Numbered from the stretch's first letter, positions 49,544 through 58,433 are shown. The stretch: 64,000 bases of DNA from an uncultured Campylobacter sp. (GCF_937996225.1 NZ_CALKTC010000083.1:62001-126000); one strand, 5' to 3'. Program-made: numbers and translations. Notes: generated from the letters alone by a model not told the origin.

Positions 49544-49981
49544 ATGAGGGAGATCGTAAAAAAATTTGTCGCAGGCGACGCGGATATTATATTCGCCAGA
49601 CTTTCCGTTATCATCGTGCTTGCCGTGATGGGCAACTACAAGTGGTTTGAGTTCGAGGTGGAGGCTTTAAAGCCGCTCTTTTCGCAGACGTGGCTTTCGT
49701 TTTTGCCCTCAGCGCTCGGGGACGCCGGCGCGAGCTACTTTTTGGGCGTGGTGGAGACCGTGGGCTATCTCTCGCTCATCGCGGGCTTTTTCAAGCCGAA
49801 GGCGGGCATCGTGGGCGATCTCATCGTGATCGTCATGGCGTTTACTACGCTCAGCCTACTGCCGCAGCTGGGCAAGATCGACGGCTTTATCTTTAAAGAC
49901 CTTTTCTTGCTAGGCCTTGGCTTGGTGCTGCTAAAATACGACCTGACGCGCCTTTGTCGCGGAGAAAAAAGCTGCGATTGA
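49544..49981 (+). CDS. DUF417/YkgB-type membrane protein
   Basis: 145 aa inner-membrane protein with about four hydrophobic helices. It contains FARLSVIIVLAVMGNYKWFEFEVEA (key part GNYKWFEFE), PLFSQTWLSF and VVETVGYLSLIAGFF, which fit the DUF417 (YkgB) family. The ATG follows AAAGGAG. The family has no firm function; it stands alone here. Confidence 0.75.
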   Translation: MREIVKKFVAGDADIIFARLSVIIVLAVMGNYKWFEFEVEALKPLFSQTWLSFLPSALGDAGASYFLGVVETVGYLSLIAGFFKPKAGIVGDLIVIVMAFTTLSLLPQLGKIDGFIFKDLFLLGLGLVLLKYDLTRLCRGEKSCD

Positions 49982-50393
49982 GCCGTCAAAACATACTGGC
50001 GTCGGTTCCGACGCAACACTAAATGATTGCGCACGGCGAGCTTGAGGCTTTTGATTTGAGGCCTGCTTTGCCGGCGGGTGCGTGCTTGAGCTTGCTTGCG
50101 CGGCGCCGTTTAAAATACAGCCTCGCGTTAAAATTTTATGACGTGCGGTTGAAATTTATCGAGCTGCGGTAATTAAATTTTGCCAACGCTCAAATCCAAA
50201 TTTATAAAATTTAAATCGACCTATCAGATTGTGCCACAAATTGAGTCGCGTTAAATTTGACAGCGAAAGCTTAATCCTAAGCTCAAAGCATTAGATTTAG
50301 ATCCAGCCAAATTCGCATTTGATTAAGCGAAACGAAAAGCGCAAAGTTATATCATTTCTTAGAAATTCTCCAATTTTTTCGAAAGGATGAGAT
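49982..50393. other. Spacer without a supported gene
   Basis: About 410 bp with scattered AAATTT words. No RNA gene or repeat array seen. Confidence 0.5.
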
Positions 50394-50975
50394 ATGAAGC
50401 ACTTTTCACTCTCAAAGGCCGTTTTTATGGCGGCGAGTCTGGCCCTGCTCGGGCTAACGGCTGCGAATGCGCAGGAGAAATTTAGCCCGGTTATCGTCAT
50501 TCACGGCGGCACCAGTGGGCTTGATCTAACCAAGGAGGAATTTAAAATCCGCGAAGAGCCGATGAAAAAAGCGCTTTTAGCGGGTCAAGCCGTGCTTGAA
50601 CGGGGCGGCAGCGCGATGGATGCCGTAACGGCGGCGATAATGGTGCTTGAGGACGATCCGAATTTCAACGCGGGCAAGGGCGCGGTATTTACCGCCGACG
50701 GATTTAACGAGCTCGACGCCTCGATCATGGACGGCTCGACCAAAAAAGCGGGCGCGGTCGCGCTAGATAAAAACGGTAACATAGCCGCGGCGACCAGTAC
50801 AGGCGGCATGATCAACAAAATTACCGGCCGCATCGGCGCGTATCAAAAGGGTAGCGACAAAGAGCTAGACCTTGCTATCTCGAAAAAAGAATTTATAGAT
50901 AACTTCCCAAAACAAGACGCCGAAGAGGGATTTAGCTTCGAGCAGACGCAAGAGCTGCTGGGCGGGATAAATTAG
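50394..50975 (+). pseudogene. Truncated, internally deleted isoaspartyl peptidase/asparaginase
   Basis: 193 aa with a signal peptide (about 1-26, ending TAANAQ), while the Ntn-hydrolase family is normally 310-350 aa. The start of the alpha part is normal (VIVIHGGTSG, GGSAMDAVTAAIMVLEDDPNFNAGKGAVF, NELDASIMDGST). It then jumps at GAVA straight into the beta part (GAVALDKNGNIAAATSTGG), omitting roughly 80-100 residues including the nucleophile Thr that should precede VGAVA. After GRIG the tail is unrelated. The frame is open with a good AAAGGATG site, so a protein may be made but should not be catalytic. Confidence 0.75.
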
Positions 50976-51000
50976 CCTTAAATTTACAAAAAGGGCAAAA

Positions 51001-52116
51001 ATGAAAAAAATTTTAGTGGTACTTCTCTTAGGCTTGCTCGGTCTTGAAGCTAAGATAATCGGGCAGGGTGAACTAGCGGACTACGGGCTGGTTTTTGCGG
51101 ATGGCAATGCCGTGGATAAAGACGGCAACATAAAAGCTGTAGGTAAAAATTTTATGGTCACGGGAACCTTTTCTGACGGTCTTTGCGTGGTTTTTATAGG
51201 CGGACAGGCCTTTTTTATGGACGAAAACGGCAGATTTGCCTTACGTTTGGCGCCCGGTATGGACTTTAAAACTAGTTTTACCGAGGGGTTAGCGGGCATC
51301 GTCAAAAACGGCAAATTCGGCCTCATAGATAAAACAGGCAAGGTCGTAGTAGAACCCAAATTTGACGATATGAGTATAGCCTTTAGAGATGGCGCGATAC
51401 TCGTGGGCGAGATGAAATACGGCAGGATGAAATACGGCTACGTGGATAAAAACGGCAAAACAATCATTCCTCTGCGCTACGACGAGGTAAGGTCGTTTTC
51501 CGATGGACTAGCCTCGGTGCGCATCGGCGACAAATGGAGCGTGATAGACAAAAGCGGCGCTACCGTTTCAAAGCTAAATTTCAACTACCCGTTAAAGTTC
51601 ACAGAAGGCTTAGCATCCGTAAAATTTAACGGACTTTACGGCTTTGTGGACAAGGACGCAAACGTCGTTATAGAGCCTAAATTTGAATTAGCGTCGCTCT
51701 TTAGCGAAGGGCTAGCGGCCGTAAAATCGGGCGGCAAATGGGGTTTTATAGACAAAAGCGGAAATTTCGCGATAGAACCGCGTTTTGACGAAGTAAATAA
51801 ATTTAAAGAAGAACGTGCCGTAGTGAGGGTCGGCGAGCTGTGGGGTATCATAGATAAAAGTGGTAAATTTATCTTTGAGCCACAAAAATTCGACTATATA
51901 TTTGACGAGTTTTACGGCGGAATGTTAAATTTCAGGGTAAATAGAAAAAGCGGTTGCCTAGACATAGACGGCAAGGTCGCCATAGAACCAAAATTCGATA
52001 GCATATTTGTTTTTGAGGGCAACGCGACGGCCGCTAGTGTAGACTACAAAAGCGTTTTTATCGACAAAAAGGGCCGAATTCTGCCTATTTCTTACTACTT
52101 TGAGATAGAAGATTGA
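51001..52116 (+). CDS. Exported WG-repeat protein
   Basis: 371 aa with a signal peptide (about 1-18, ending GLLGLEA). The mature protein is a run of roughly ten WG-type beta repeats of 23-35 residues, for example GKFGLIDKTGKVVVEPKFDD, GYVDKNGKTIIPLRYDEV, GLYGFVDKDANVVIEPKFE and GKWGFIDKSGNFAIEPRFDE. WG repeats usually serve as binding scaffolds in the envelope or with other domains; no target can be named. It begins 25 bp after the asparaginase fragment with a modest AAGGG site and may share its transcript. Confidence 0.85.
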   Translation: MKKILVVLLLGLLGLEAKIIGQGELADYGLVFADGNAVDKDGNIKAVGKNFMVTGTFSDGLCVVFIGGQAFFMDENGRFALRLAPGMDFKTSFTEGLAGIVKNGKFGLIDKTGKVVVEPKFDDMSIAFRDGAILVGEMKYGRMKYGYVDKNGKTIIPLRYDEVRSFSDGLASVRIGDKWSVIDKSGATVSKLNFNYPLKFTEGLASVKFNGLYGFVDKDANVVIEPKFELASLFSEGLAAVKSGGKWGFIDKSGNFAIEPRFDEVNKFKEERAVVRVGELWGIIDKSGKFIFEPQKFDYIFDEFYGGMLNFRVNRKSGCLDIDGKVAIEPKFDSIFVFEGNATAASVDYKSVFIDKKGRILPISYYFEIED

Positions 52117-52374
52117 GGTAAATTTGCGACGGTTTTGGCGAGCGCTTTGCTTCTTTTGAACCAACAAGCTACATTCAGTCGCTAAATTCTCGCCTTTATG
52201 TCACATTAAAACCCAATAGACCTATTTTGCCAAAAAATAACGTAAATTTAATTTTTACAATATGAGTTAAATTCAACGCAGACAATAAAACTTTGGTTGT
52301 TTTAATTTACTTTCATCCGTATTTAACTTTTGCCTTAAATTTTGCACATGATAGCAAAATATACAAATTTCAGG

Positions 52375-52380
52375 TAGAAT
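52375..52380 (+). promoter_or_regulatory. Possible -10 box for the kinase-ligase gene
   Basis: TAGAAT in GGTAGAATATCG, 27 bp before the ATG. The 290-bp gap before it suggests independent transcription from the WG-repeat gene. Confidence 0.4.
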
Positions 52381-52407
52381 ATCGCCACATAAAATCAAGG
52401 CGGTAAA

Positions 52408-53901
52408 ATGAGAAAATTTATAGTCGTTCGCGGACACGCGGGCTCGGGTAAAACGACTTTCGCAAAAGAGAAAATTAAAGAATTTAAAAACGAATATCCG
52501 CAGGCACAAATTTATCATCTGGAAAACGATATGTTTCTAACCGATGAGGCGGGGGTTTATACTTGGTCGCCGAAGCTTTTGGAGGACGCAAAGCGCAAGG
52601 TCGCCCGCGAGATAAAGCAGGCGTATAAATTTGCTCTGGAAAACAAAGATAAAGACGTTCTTATCGTGCTTAGCAACGTGAGCGCGCGCACCAAAGAGCT
52701 GCTAGGCCTAAAAGAGCAAGCCGCCCAAAATGGATTTATTTTTGAATGCTTTAGAATGCAAAATTTCTTCGCCTCCGAGCACGGCGTCGATGAAGATACC
52801 GTAATAGCGATGTTTATCAAGGTCGCAAACAACAAAATAGAGGGCGAAATTTTGATCCCGCCCGTCAATCCTATGAGCGAAAGCGTAGCGCAAAAGATCA
52901 AAGACGCGGCGGCTCTAAACAGGCGCGATCTGCCCTTTGATGCGGCGAAAAATACCTACGTAACGAAAAAATATATTGCCGCCACGCAAGATAAAAGGCT
53001 CTGGAGCGCGCGTCAAAGCGAGCTTTATCCCGAGCTTCGCACCTATAAATACTCAAAACGCGTCTTTTTCAAAGCCGATTGGGATAAGGCGCTACTTGAG
53101 ATGCGCGGGCTCATAATGGACGAGAATCTAAATATCATCGTGCGTCCGTTTAAAAAGGTCTATAACTATTCGGAATTTACCTCGCGCAAAAGCCTTTATC
53201 CTATCGATATCACAGACGATACGCCCGTGCTTGCCGTGCGAAAGGTAAACGGCTTTTTGGGGTGTTGCACCTACGTAGATATCGGCGAAAGTGGCGCGAG
53301 CTTTAACCGCCGCGTCATCTACTCCACGACGGGATCGACCGATAGTAGATTTGCGCAGATGGCGCGCGAGCACTGCTGCAAATTTGAAGAGATTTTCAAA
53401 CGCTATCCAAATAAAACTTTTTTATTTGAGATCACCGACGAGAGCGACCCGCACATCGTAGAAGAGGAGCCTGGAGAGACCTTTATCGGGCTTATCGACG
53501 CTAAAACCGGCGCGCAAGAGAGCGAATTTGAGCTGGATAAGATCGCTGCAAGCACTGCTGCAGCGCTAAAAAGACCTTTTTATAAGGAGGGCGAGCAGTA
53601 TCTAAAAACGAGCTTTGCGGAGCTTAAAAATATAGTCAAAGAGGCGAAATTCGAGGGCTTTATGGTGTATATCCCGAGCCAGAATGACTTTTGCTTTAAG
53701 ATGAAAACGCCTTATTATCTCGTGAATAAATTTTTCGCTCGCAGTAAAAACGAGGCGCTTTCCGGCAAACTGGATAAAACCAAGCTCGATGAGGAATTTC
53801 ACCCTTTGGTCGATCACATCAAAGCAAACGAGCGAGAATTCAGATCCCTTGACGAGCAGGGCAAGCTAGGCTTTATAAAAGAATTTTTAGAAAAAGTTTA
53901 A
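52408..53901 (+). CDS. Polynucleotide kinase-RNA ligase fusion (T4 Rnl1-like ligase)
   Basis: 497 aa with two domains. Residues about 1-165 form a P-loop kinase: Walker A GHAGSGKTT (9-17), an Asp in HLENDMFLTD that could be the general base, and VLIVLSNVSARTKEL typical of Pnk-like kinases. Residues about 190-497 are a nucleotidyltransferase ligase: adenylated Lys in RKVNG (Lys279), RGLIMDE upstream of it, FLFEITDE (Glu341), EGFMVYI (Glu416) and FKMKTPYYL (Lys431, Lys433), matching ligase motifs I, III, IV and V. The pattern fits RNA ligases of the T4 Rnl1 kind. Predicted role: phosphorylate 5' ends and seal RNA breaks. A metallophosphoesterase follows 84 bp later. Confidence 0.8.
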   Translation: MRKFIVVRGHAGSGKTTFAKEKIKEFKNEYPQAQIYHLENDMFLTDEAGVYTWSPKLLEDAKRKVAREIKQAYKFALENKDKDVLIVLSNVSARTKELLGLKEQAAQNGFIFECFRMQNFFASEHGVDEDTVIAMFIKVANNKIEGEILIPPVNPMSESVAQKIKDAAALNRRDLPFDAAKNTYVTKKYIAATQDKRLWSARQSELYPELRTYKYSKRVFFKADWDKALLEMRGLIMDENLNIIVRPFKKVYNYSEFTSRKSLYPIDITDDTPVLAVRKVNGFLGCCTYVDIGESGASFNRRVIYSTTGSTDSRFAQMAREHCCKFEEIFKRYPNKTFLFEITDESDPHIVEEEPGETFIGLIDAKTGAQESEFELDKIAASTAAALKRPFYKEGEQYLKTSFAELKNIVKEAKFEGFMVYIPSQNDFCFKMKTPYYLVNKFFARSKNEALSGKLDKTKLDEEFHPLVDHIKANEREFRSLDEQGKLGFIKEFLEKV

Positions 53902-53985
53902 CGTTTATCGTGGGAATATTTGGCGCCGCGTAAATTTACGTAAAGCTCAAATTTGATGCGGCGATTAAAGCTTAAAGGAAAAATG

Positions 53986-54582
53986 ATGATATTTTTTACC
54001 TCCGATTTGCATTTTTATCACGCAAATATTATGAAATACTGCCCTAAATTTAGGGCTTTTAACGACGTAGGCGAGATGAATGAAAGGCTAATAGAGCTCT
54101 GGAATGCCGTAGTGGGGCCCGAGGATACGGTTTATGATCTGGGCGATTTTGCATTTTGTAATAAATTAAAGGATCTAAAAAGCGTCGCGCGTAGGCTAAA
54201 CGGCTCGCATGTGCTGATTTTAGGCAACCACGATACGCTCATTAGCCAAAACAAAGAAGCGCTGCTACGCGAGCTAAAAGACGACGGAAATCCTATCTTT
54301 AGCGATATCTTGCACTACAAGGAGCTGAATTTTGACGGCGGCGCGGGCGCGATAAAGGACGGCAAAACAGGTATGAGCATCTGTATGTTTCACTACCCCG
54401 TAGAGGAGCACAACCGCGCCTCGAAAGGCTCTTTTATGCTTCACGGGCACTTGCACGACCGCGCTTCCAGCCTGGAGGGGCGCATACTAAACGTAGGCTT
54501 TGACTCGCACGGCAAAATTTTAAGCTTAGATGAAATCGTGCAAATTTTAGGGCAAAAGCAAATCTCGGCAAGACATTTGTGA
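53986..54582 (+). CDS. Metallophosphoesterase (calcineurin-like)
   Basis: 198 aa from the second of two adjacent ATGs (53983, 53986); AAAGGA is better spaced for the later one. All metal-binding motifs of the family are there: SDLHFYHANIMKYCP, YDLGDFAF, ILGNHDT, MFHYPVEEHN and LHGHLHDR. This compact family is common in phages and bacteria. Beside a kinase-ligase it could remove phosphates or open cyclic phosphates on RNA ends; that is inference. After its TGA the same frame stays open for another 76 codons that resemble the end of an asparaginase-like protein. Confidence 0.85.
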   Translation: MIFFTSDLHFYHANIMKYCPKFRAFNDVGEMNERLIELWNAVVGPEDTVYDLGDFAFCNKLKDLKSVARRLNGSHVLILGNHDTLISQNKEALLRELKDDGNPIFSDILHYKELNFDGGAGAIKDGKTGMSICMFHYPVEEHNRASKGSFMLHGHLHDRASSLEGRILNVGFDSHGKILSLDEIVQILGQKQISARHL

Positions 54583-54813
54583 TCAAAGCCAAACACGGAC
54601 AGCCATAGCATTGATTTAAGCGCAGCCTGCCGCAATATCTTGCAAAGGCGCTCGCATAATACCGGGATAGGCAAAGCGCTCGGCGACATCATCTCGATCG
54701 ATAAGCACGGGCACACGGGCTTTGCGTGGACGAAAGACAAGCTTGGCATGTATCACGGCGGAGCAAGGCTCGGAGCCAAACCGATCGTTTATTGGCCGCT
54801 CGGCGAGAAATGA
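54583..54813 (+). pseudogene. Probable C-terminal fragment of an isoaspartyl peptidase/asparaginase
   Basis: An open stretch of 76 codons without its own start, directly in frame after the metallophosphoesterase stop, ending at TGA 54811-54813. Its peptide has LSAACRNILQRR, then GDIISIDKHGHTGFAW and KLGMYHGGARLG. This fits the end of plant-type asparaginases and isoaspartyl peptidases (GG.IA.D..GN.....NT.GMYRG). The upstream gene at 50394 lacks exactly this end. The match is by eye and moderately strong. Confidence 0.5.
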
Positions 54814-55109
54814 TCGGTTTTAGCAGATAGCGCGGAAACAGGGAAGTACTCGGTGAGAAACGATCAAATTTGCCACGCCTATTTTGACTCGGGCGGGGTC
54901 AAATTTGGTTAAATTTAATGACTTATTCAAAAATCCCAGAATTTGATTTATATGAAAGACGGAGTCAAATTTAAAAACGGTAAAACCTAACTTCGCCGTT
55001 CAAATTTTGCCCTTTTGCCTACGCACAAATTTTAAAATTTGTCGCACGCTTTAAAAGATCGGTGCGTTTTAAAGAACATCTGCGCACTTAAAATAGCTAC
55101 GCCGCCCAT

Positions 55110-55155
55110 TTTAGACAAGCTCTACTTCGCTTCGGCGGGGCGGAACTTGTCTAAA
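55110..55155. repeat. Long inverted repeat
   Basis: TTTAGACAAG (55110-55119) and CTTGTCTAAA (55146-55155) are exact complements. The 26 bases between can extend the stem imperfectly (CTTCGC/GCGGGG) to a TTCG loop. There is no T-run after it and no gene immediately before it. Confidence 0.5.
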
Positions 55156-55647
55156 TTTTAAAATTTATCCGCGCGTAGTCCACGCCGACGCGCCGAACGG
55201 TAAGAATGAGAAGCCGAATAGATATTTTTATTGGGTATCAAAACCCAAAGCGATACCGCCTTTGCACTAGCTATGAATACGGCGTGTATGAGATAGCAGG
55301 GTAAAGGCGAACTTAACGCGCTCGGCGAAATTTCGCGGAATTTTGCCGATTATCGCGCGCGGTTTTATCTAAGCTGCCGTTAAATTATATCCCTAGCCAC
55401 CGCGATCTTGCCTGCGTCCAAATAAAATTTCACGAAATTCCGTAGAATTTTACGCTATGTATTCTGCAAACCGGCGGGCGAAATTTTGTGGGTGCGACCG
55501 GATTGCATGCGTAAATTCCGCCGTCAAATTATAACCTAGCGCAAATTTTTGCGGACGGAATCGCTAGCTAAATTTAAACCCGCGCGGTTAAGCCTAACAG
55601 GCTCGCCTGTTAAAATTTCGTTTGCGCAGAATTTCGTTTGGGTAAAG
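55156..55647. other. Spacer without a supported gene
   Basis: About 490 bp downstream of the minus-strand kinase gene. AAATTTTA-type words recur; no gene or RNA recognised. Confidence 0.5.
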
Positions 55648-56754
55648 TTAAAATTTTACCTCAAATTCCGTCCAATCCTCGTTGCTATCGCACGAAATTT
55701 TAAGCCCGAGCTCGTCGCAGTATTTTTTGGCGATAAAAAGCCCGATGCCAAAACCGCCGTTGCGTTCGTCAAAGCGGGTGTAAAGCTCGAAAATATGCGG
55801 CAAATTTTGCCGCGCGATGCCCGCGCCGCTATTTTTGATGCGAAGCGAACGCTCGCGCAGGCTTACCTCGACACAGCCGAGCTCATCACAATATTTTATC
55901 GCATTGCCAAGTAGATTATCGATGATCTTTCGCAGCTTAAACTCATCCGCGCAAAAGGTTACCGGGCGCAGATCGGTGCTCAAGCTTATTCGCTTTTGCT
56001 CCGCAGCGATGCCGAAATATTTGATGCGGCTTTGCACCAGCTCGCCCAAATTTATCTCCCGTCCGCTGCCGCTTTTGTTTAAGCTTAGCGCGGTTAGATC
56101 CTCGAATAGCGCGTTTATCGTATTTGCGCCCGCCTTGATATTGCCCAGATATTTTTTCGCATCGGTATCAAAAAGCTCGATACTCATCAAAATCACGCTA
56201 AGCGGGGTTTTTATCTCGTGCGTCGTGTCGCGGATGAAGCCGTCAAGAAACTCGATCTTTTCATAAAGCGGGCGCAGTGAAAGGCGGATGATAAAATACG
56301 CGATCAACAAAATAAGCGCCAAAACAAGCGCGCTCACAGCTAAAATTTTAAGCTTCAGCGCCGCCAGCTTGCCCTCAAGCGCCTCAGTTTTGATCGCTAC
56401 GTAGTACTCCGTGCCGTCCTTGCCGGTGAGATTAAACTGCTCAATCCTGCTGGTACCCTCCATATACACGCGCGGCGCATCATCCTTCGGCTCAAAATCC
56501 CGCGCGATCTCATCGCTGCTATTTAGATCCGCTGCATATGCCTGCATGGCGTCGAAATCGCTCTCGTTTAATCGCCCGCCGCGAGCGAGCTTAGCCTCTA
56601 GGCCGTGCTTGAAATCCCTGATCGCAAAGGCATCGCGATCCGCGATAAAAAACTTCTCCCGCTCGTAAAATACACTGCTTACCAGTGCCAAAAACAGGAC
56701 GCTGGTGAGCGTATAGAGCAAAAAAATCGGTAGAATTTGACGCATTTTGGACAC
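55648..56754 (-). CDS. Sensor histidine kinase
   Basis: 368 aa inner-membrane kinase. Two membrane helices (about 7-28 and 136-156) enclose a periplasmic sensor of about 105 aa. The phospho-His is in DTTHEIKTPLSVILMS (near residue 180). ATPase boxes: N (KIIDNLLGNAIKYC), G1 (NSGAGIA), F (IFELYTRF) and G2 (GGFGIGLFIAKK). I take the GTG at 56754, which has TAGGAG six bases upstream; the ATG three codons later is too far from it. It follows its response regulator by nine bases. Confidence 0.9.
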   Translation of the reverse strand: MSKMRQILPIFLLYTLTSVLFLALVSSVFYEREKFFIADRDAFAIRDFKHGLEAKLARGGRLNESDFDAMQAYAADLNSSDEIARDFEPKDDAPRVYMEGTSRIEQFNLTGKDGTEYYVAIKTEALEGKLAALKLKILAVSALVLALILLIAYFIIRLSLRPLYEKIEFLDGFIRDTTHEIKTPLSVILMSIELFDTDAKKYLGNIKAGANTINALFEDLTALSLNKSGSGREINLGELVQSRIKYFGIAAEQKRISLSTDLRPVTFCADEFKLRKIIDNLLGNAIKYCDELGCVEVSLRERSLRIKNSGAGIARQNLPHIFELYTRFDERNGGFGIGLFIAKKYCDELGLKISCDSNEDWTEFEVKF

Positions 56755-56763
56755 GGCGCGCTC

Positions 56764-57426
56764 CTAGAGATATTTGTAGCCAAGCTTGGAAGCGTTTATG
56801 ATGCGATCCTTGCCCAAAATTTTTCGCAGCTCCGCGATATAAACGCGCAGGCTAAGCTCGCTCGGGCTCTCGTCGTAGTCCCACAGCGCGGCGAAAATTT
56901 CATCTTTACTAAGGAATTTATCGCGGTTTTTCAGAAGCAGAGCAAGAAGCCGCGCCTGCTTCTGCGGCATCGGCACGGCTCTTCCGTCGCGATAAAGCGC
57001 GCGCTGAGCCATATCAAAGCTAAAACCTCCGCCGATATTTTCGCGCAGGGCGGCGTTGTGGACGAAGGTGCGCTTTAGTAGATTATCCGCGCGCAGAGCC
57101 AGCTCTTTTAGCTCGAAAGGCTTTTTGAGGTAGTCGTCGCAGCCGCTTCCAAAGCCGCTTTCGACGTCTTGCAGAGTATTTAGCGACGTCGTGAAAATGC
57201 ACGGTGCTCCGCGCCCCGCCTCGCGCAGCTCGCGAAGCAGCGCAAAGCCGTTGCCGCCGATGATTTTGACGTCGAAGATCCACAGATCAAAGCTCTTTTC
57301 GTACGCTAAAAATAGCGCCTCGTCGTAGCTTTTACTGCCGCTTACCTCGTGCCCCGCGCTGCGCATATAGGTGCACATCATATCTAGCAGCATTCCCTCG
57401 TCCTCGACGATCAAAACCCTTGCCAT
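56764..57426 (-). CDS. OmpR-type response regulator
   Basis: 220 aa. Receiver with VEDEG, phospho-acceptor Asp in LWIFDVKIIGGNG (about 54), FTTSL and YLKKPFE; winged-helix output domain with MPQKQARLLALLL and ELSLRVYIAELRKILG. It leads an operon with the kinase downstream. The DUF1104 gene upstream on the same strand is a likely target by analogy with CpxP/Spy-type partners, but that is inference. Confidence 0.92.
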   Translation of the reverse strand: MARVLIVEDEGMLLDMMCTYMRSAGHEVSGSKSYDEALFLAYEKSFDLWIFDVKIIGGNGFALLRELREAGRGAPCIFTTSLNTLQDVESGFGSGCDDYLKKPFELKELALRADNLLKRTFVHNAALRENIGGGFSFDMAQRALYRDGRAVPMPQKQARLLALLLKNRDKFLSKDEIFAALWDYDESPSELSLRVYIAELRKILGKDRIINASKLGYKYL

Positions 57427-57449
57427 AGCCCGCCTCCTTGCGTAGAATT

Positions 57450-57860
57450 TTTGAAATTATACCCTGTGAAATTCCACGTAAAATTTAATTGCAAAATTTC
57501 AGGGCAAAATTTTATCGTGGCGAAAACGACGCGTCTTAGCTCAAAAGTATGCTTACTAAATTTAGGCTTATAAGATTGCTCGCCTAGTATTGTTCGCGCG
57601 GCACGGCGCAAGAAACTAAAATTTTACGATATAAAATTTTCACGCCGCGAAATTTTAAAATTTACAGGTAAAACGCTGGGCTTTAAAATTCCGCCGCTAC
57701 GAAATTCTAAATTTCGCGATATAAAATTTCTCGGCGTAGAATTTCAAAACCTCGCCTGTGCCGATAAAATTTTGCGAAATTTTATCGGCGCTATGCCGCA
57801 TAAATTTCAAGCTAAAATTCTAAAATTCTCGCGCCATGTTTCGATAAAACAAAATTCCGC
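57450..57860. repeat. Dense AAATTTTA-word region with a perfect hairpin
   Basis: The spacer between the DUF1104 gene and the regulator is filled with AAAATTT/AAATTTT cores separated by short GC-rich pieces. At 57760-57789 GCCGATAAAATTT and its exact 13-base complement enclose TGCG, making a strong hairpin that could end the DUF1104 transcript. No gene supported here. Confidence 0.65.
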
Positions 57861-57902
57861 GCAAATGGTGCGCGGAACTACGTAGCTTGCTCGTAAGCGG
57901 CA

Positions 57903-58433
57903 CTACTGCGCCATAGGGCACGGAGCGGCGCCCGCGTTTTGATTGCACGGCATCCCGCCTCTTGGCGGCATTGCCGGACCCGCGCCGTTGCCCATTCCTT
58001 TATGCGGCATATGGCCGCACTCTCCTGGAGCCACCTGCGATCTGTGCGGACCGAACCCGCGAGCGGGCCTTTTAAATTTGCCGAAATTACCGCGATCTTT
58101 AAGCTCGATATCCAGCCTATCCGCCTGCTCGACGCTTAGCTTGCCCGCCTGGGCGTTATAGTTTTTTCTAAACTCGTCTAGGAATTTCTCGCGATCCTCG
58201 ATGCTCATAGCGTCCAGCTTCTTTTTAAACTCCGTTTTAAATCCGCGCTTGAGATCCCTTGCCTGCGCCCTTAGCTCGCCTGCGCGCTTGTCGATCTCAA
58301 ACGCCGCTTCGCTTAAGCTCTTGGCATCGGCGCCCGCGACTACGGCATTGATCTGCTCGGGAGTGCTATTTTGAAAATCTGCGGCGAACAGCACGCCCGC
58401 GACTAAAACGCTTACTAAAACAATCTTTTTCAT
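57903..58433 (-). CDS. Periplasmic DUF1104-type protein with His/Met/Cys tail
   Basis: 176 aa, signal peptide about 1-18 (LVAGVLFAAD). The helical core (about 20-115) contains FQNSTPEQINAVV and KKKLDAMSIEDREKFLDEFR and resembles DUF1104 and, more loosely, the Spy/CpxP fold. The tail is rich in G, P, M, H and C (GECGHMPHKGMGNG, GGMPCNQNAGAAPCPM), suggesting metal binding. It sits upstream of a two-component system on the same strand. Start has AAAGGAGAG upstream. Confidence 0.75.
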   Translation of the reverse strand: MKKIVLVSVLVAGVLFAADFQNSTPEQINAVVAGADAKSLSEAAFEIDKRAGELRAQARDLKRGFKTEFKKKLDAMSIEDREKFLDEFRKNYNAQAGKLSVEQADRLDIELKDRGNFGKFKRPARGFGPHRSQVAPGECGHMPHKGMGNGAGPAMPPRGGMPCNQNAGAAPCPMAQ

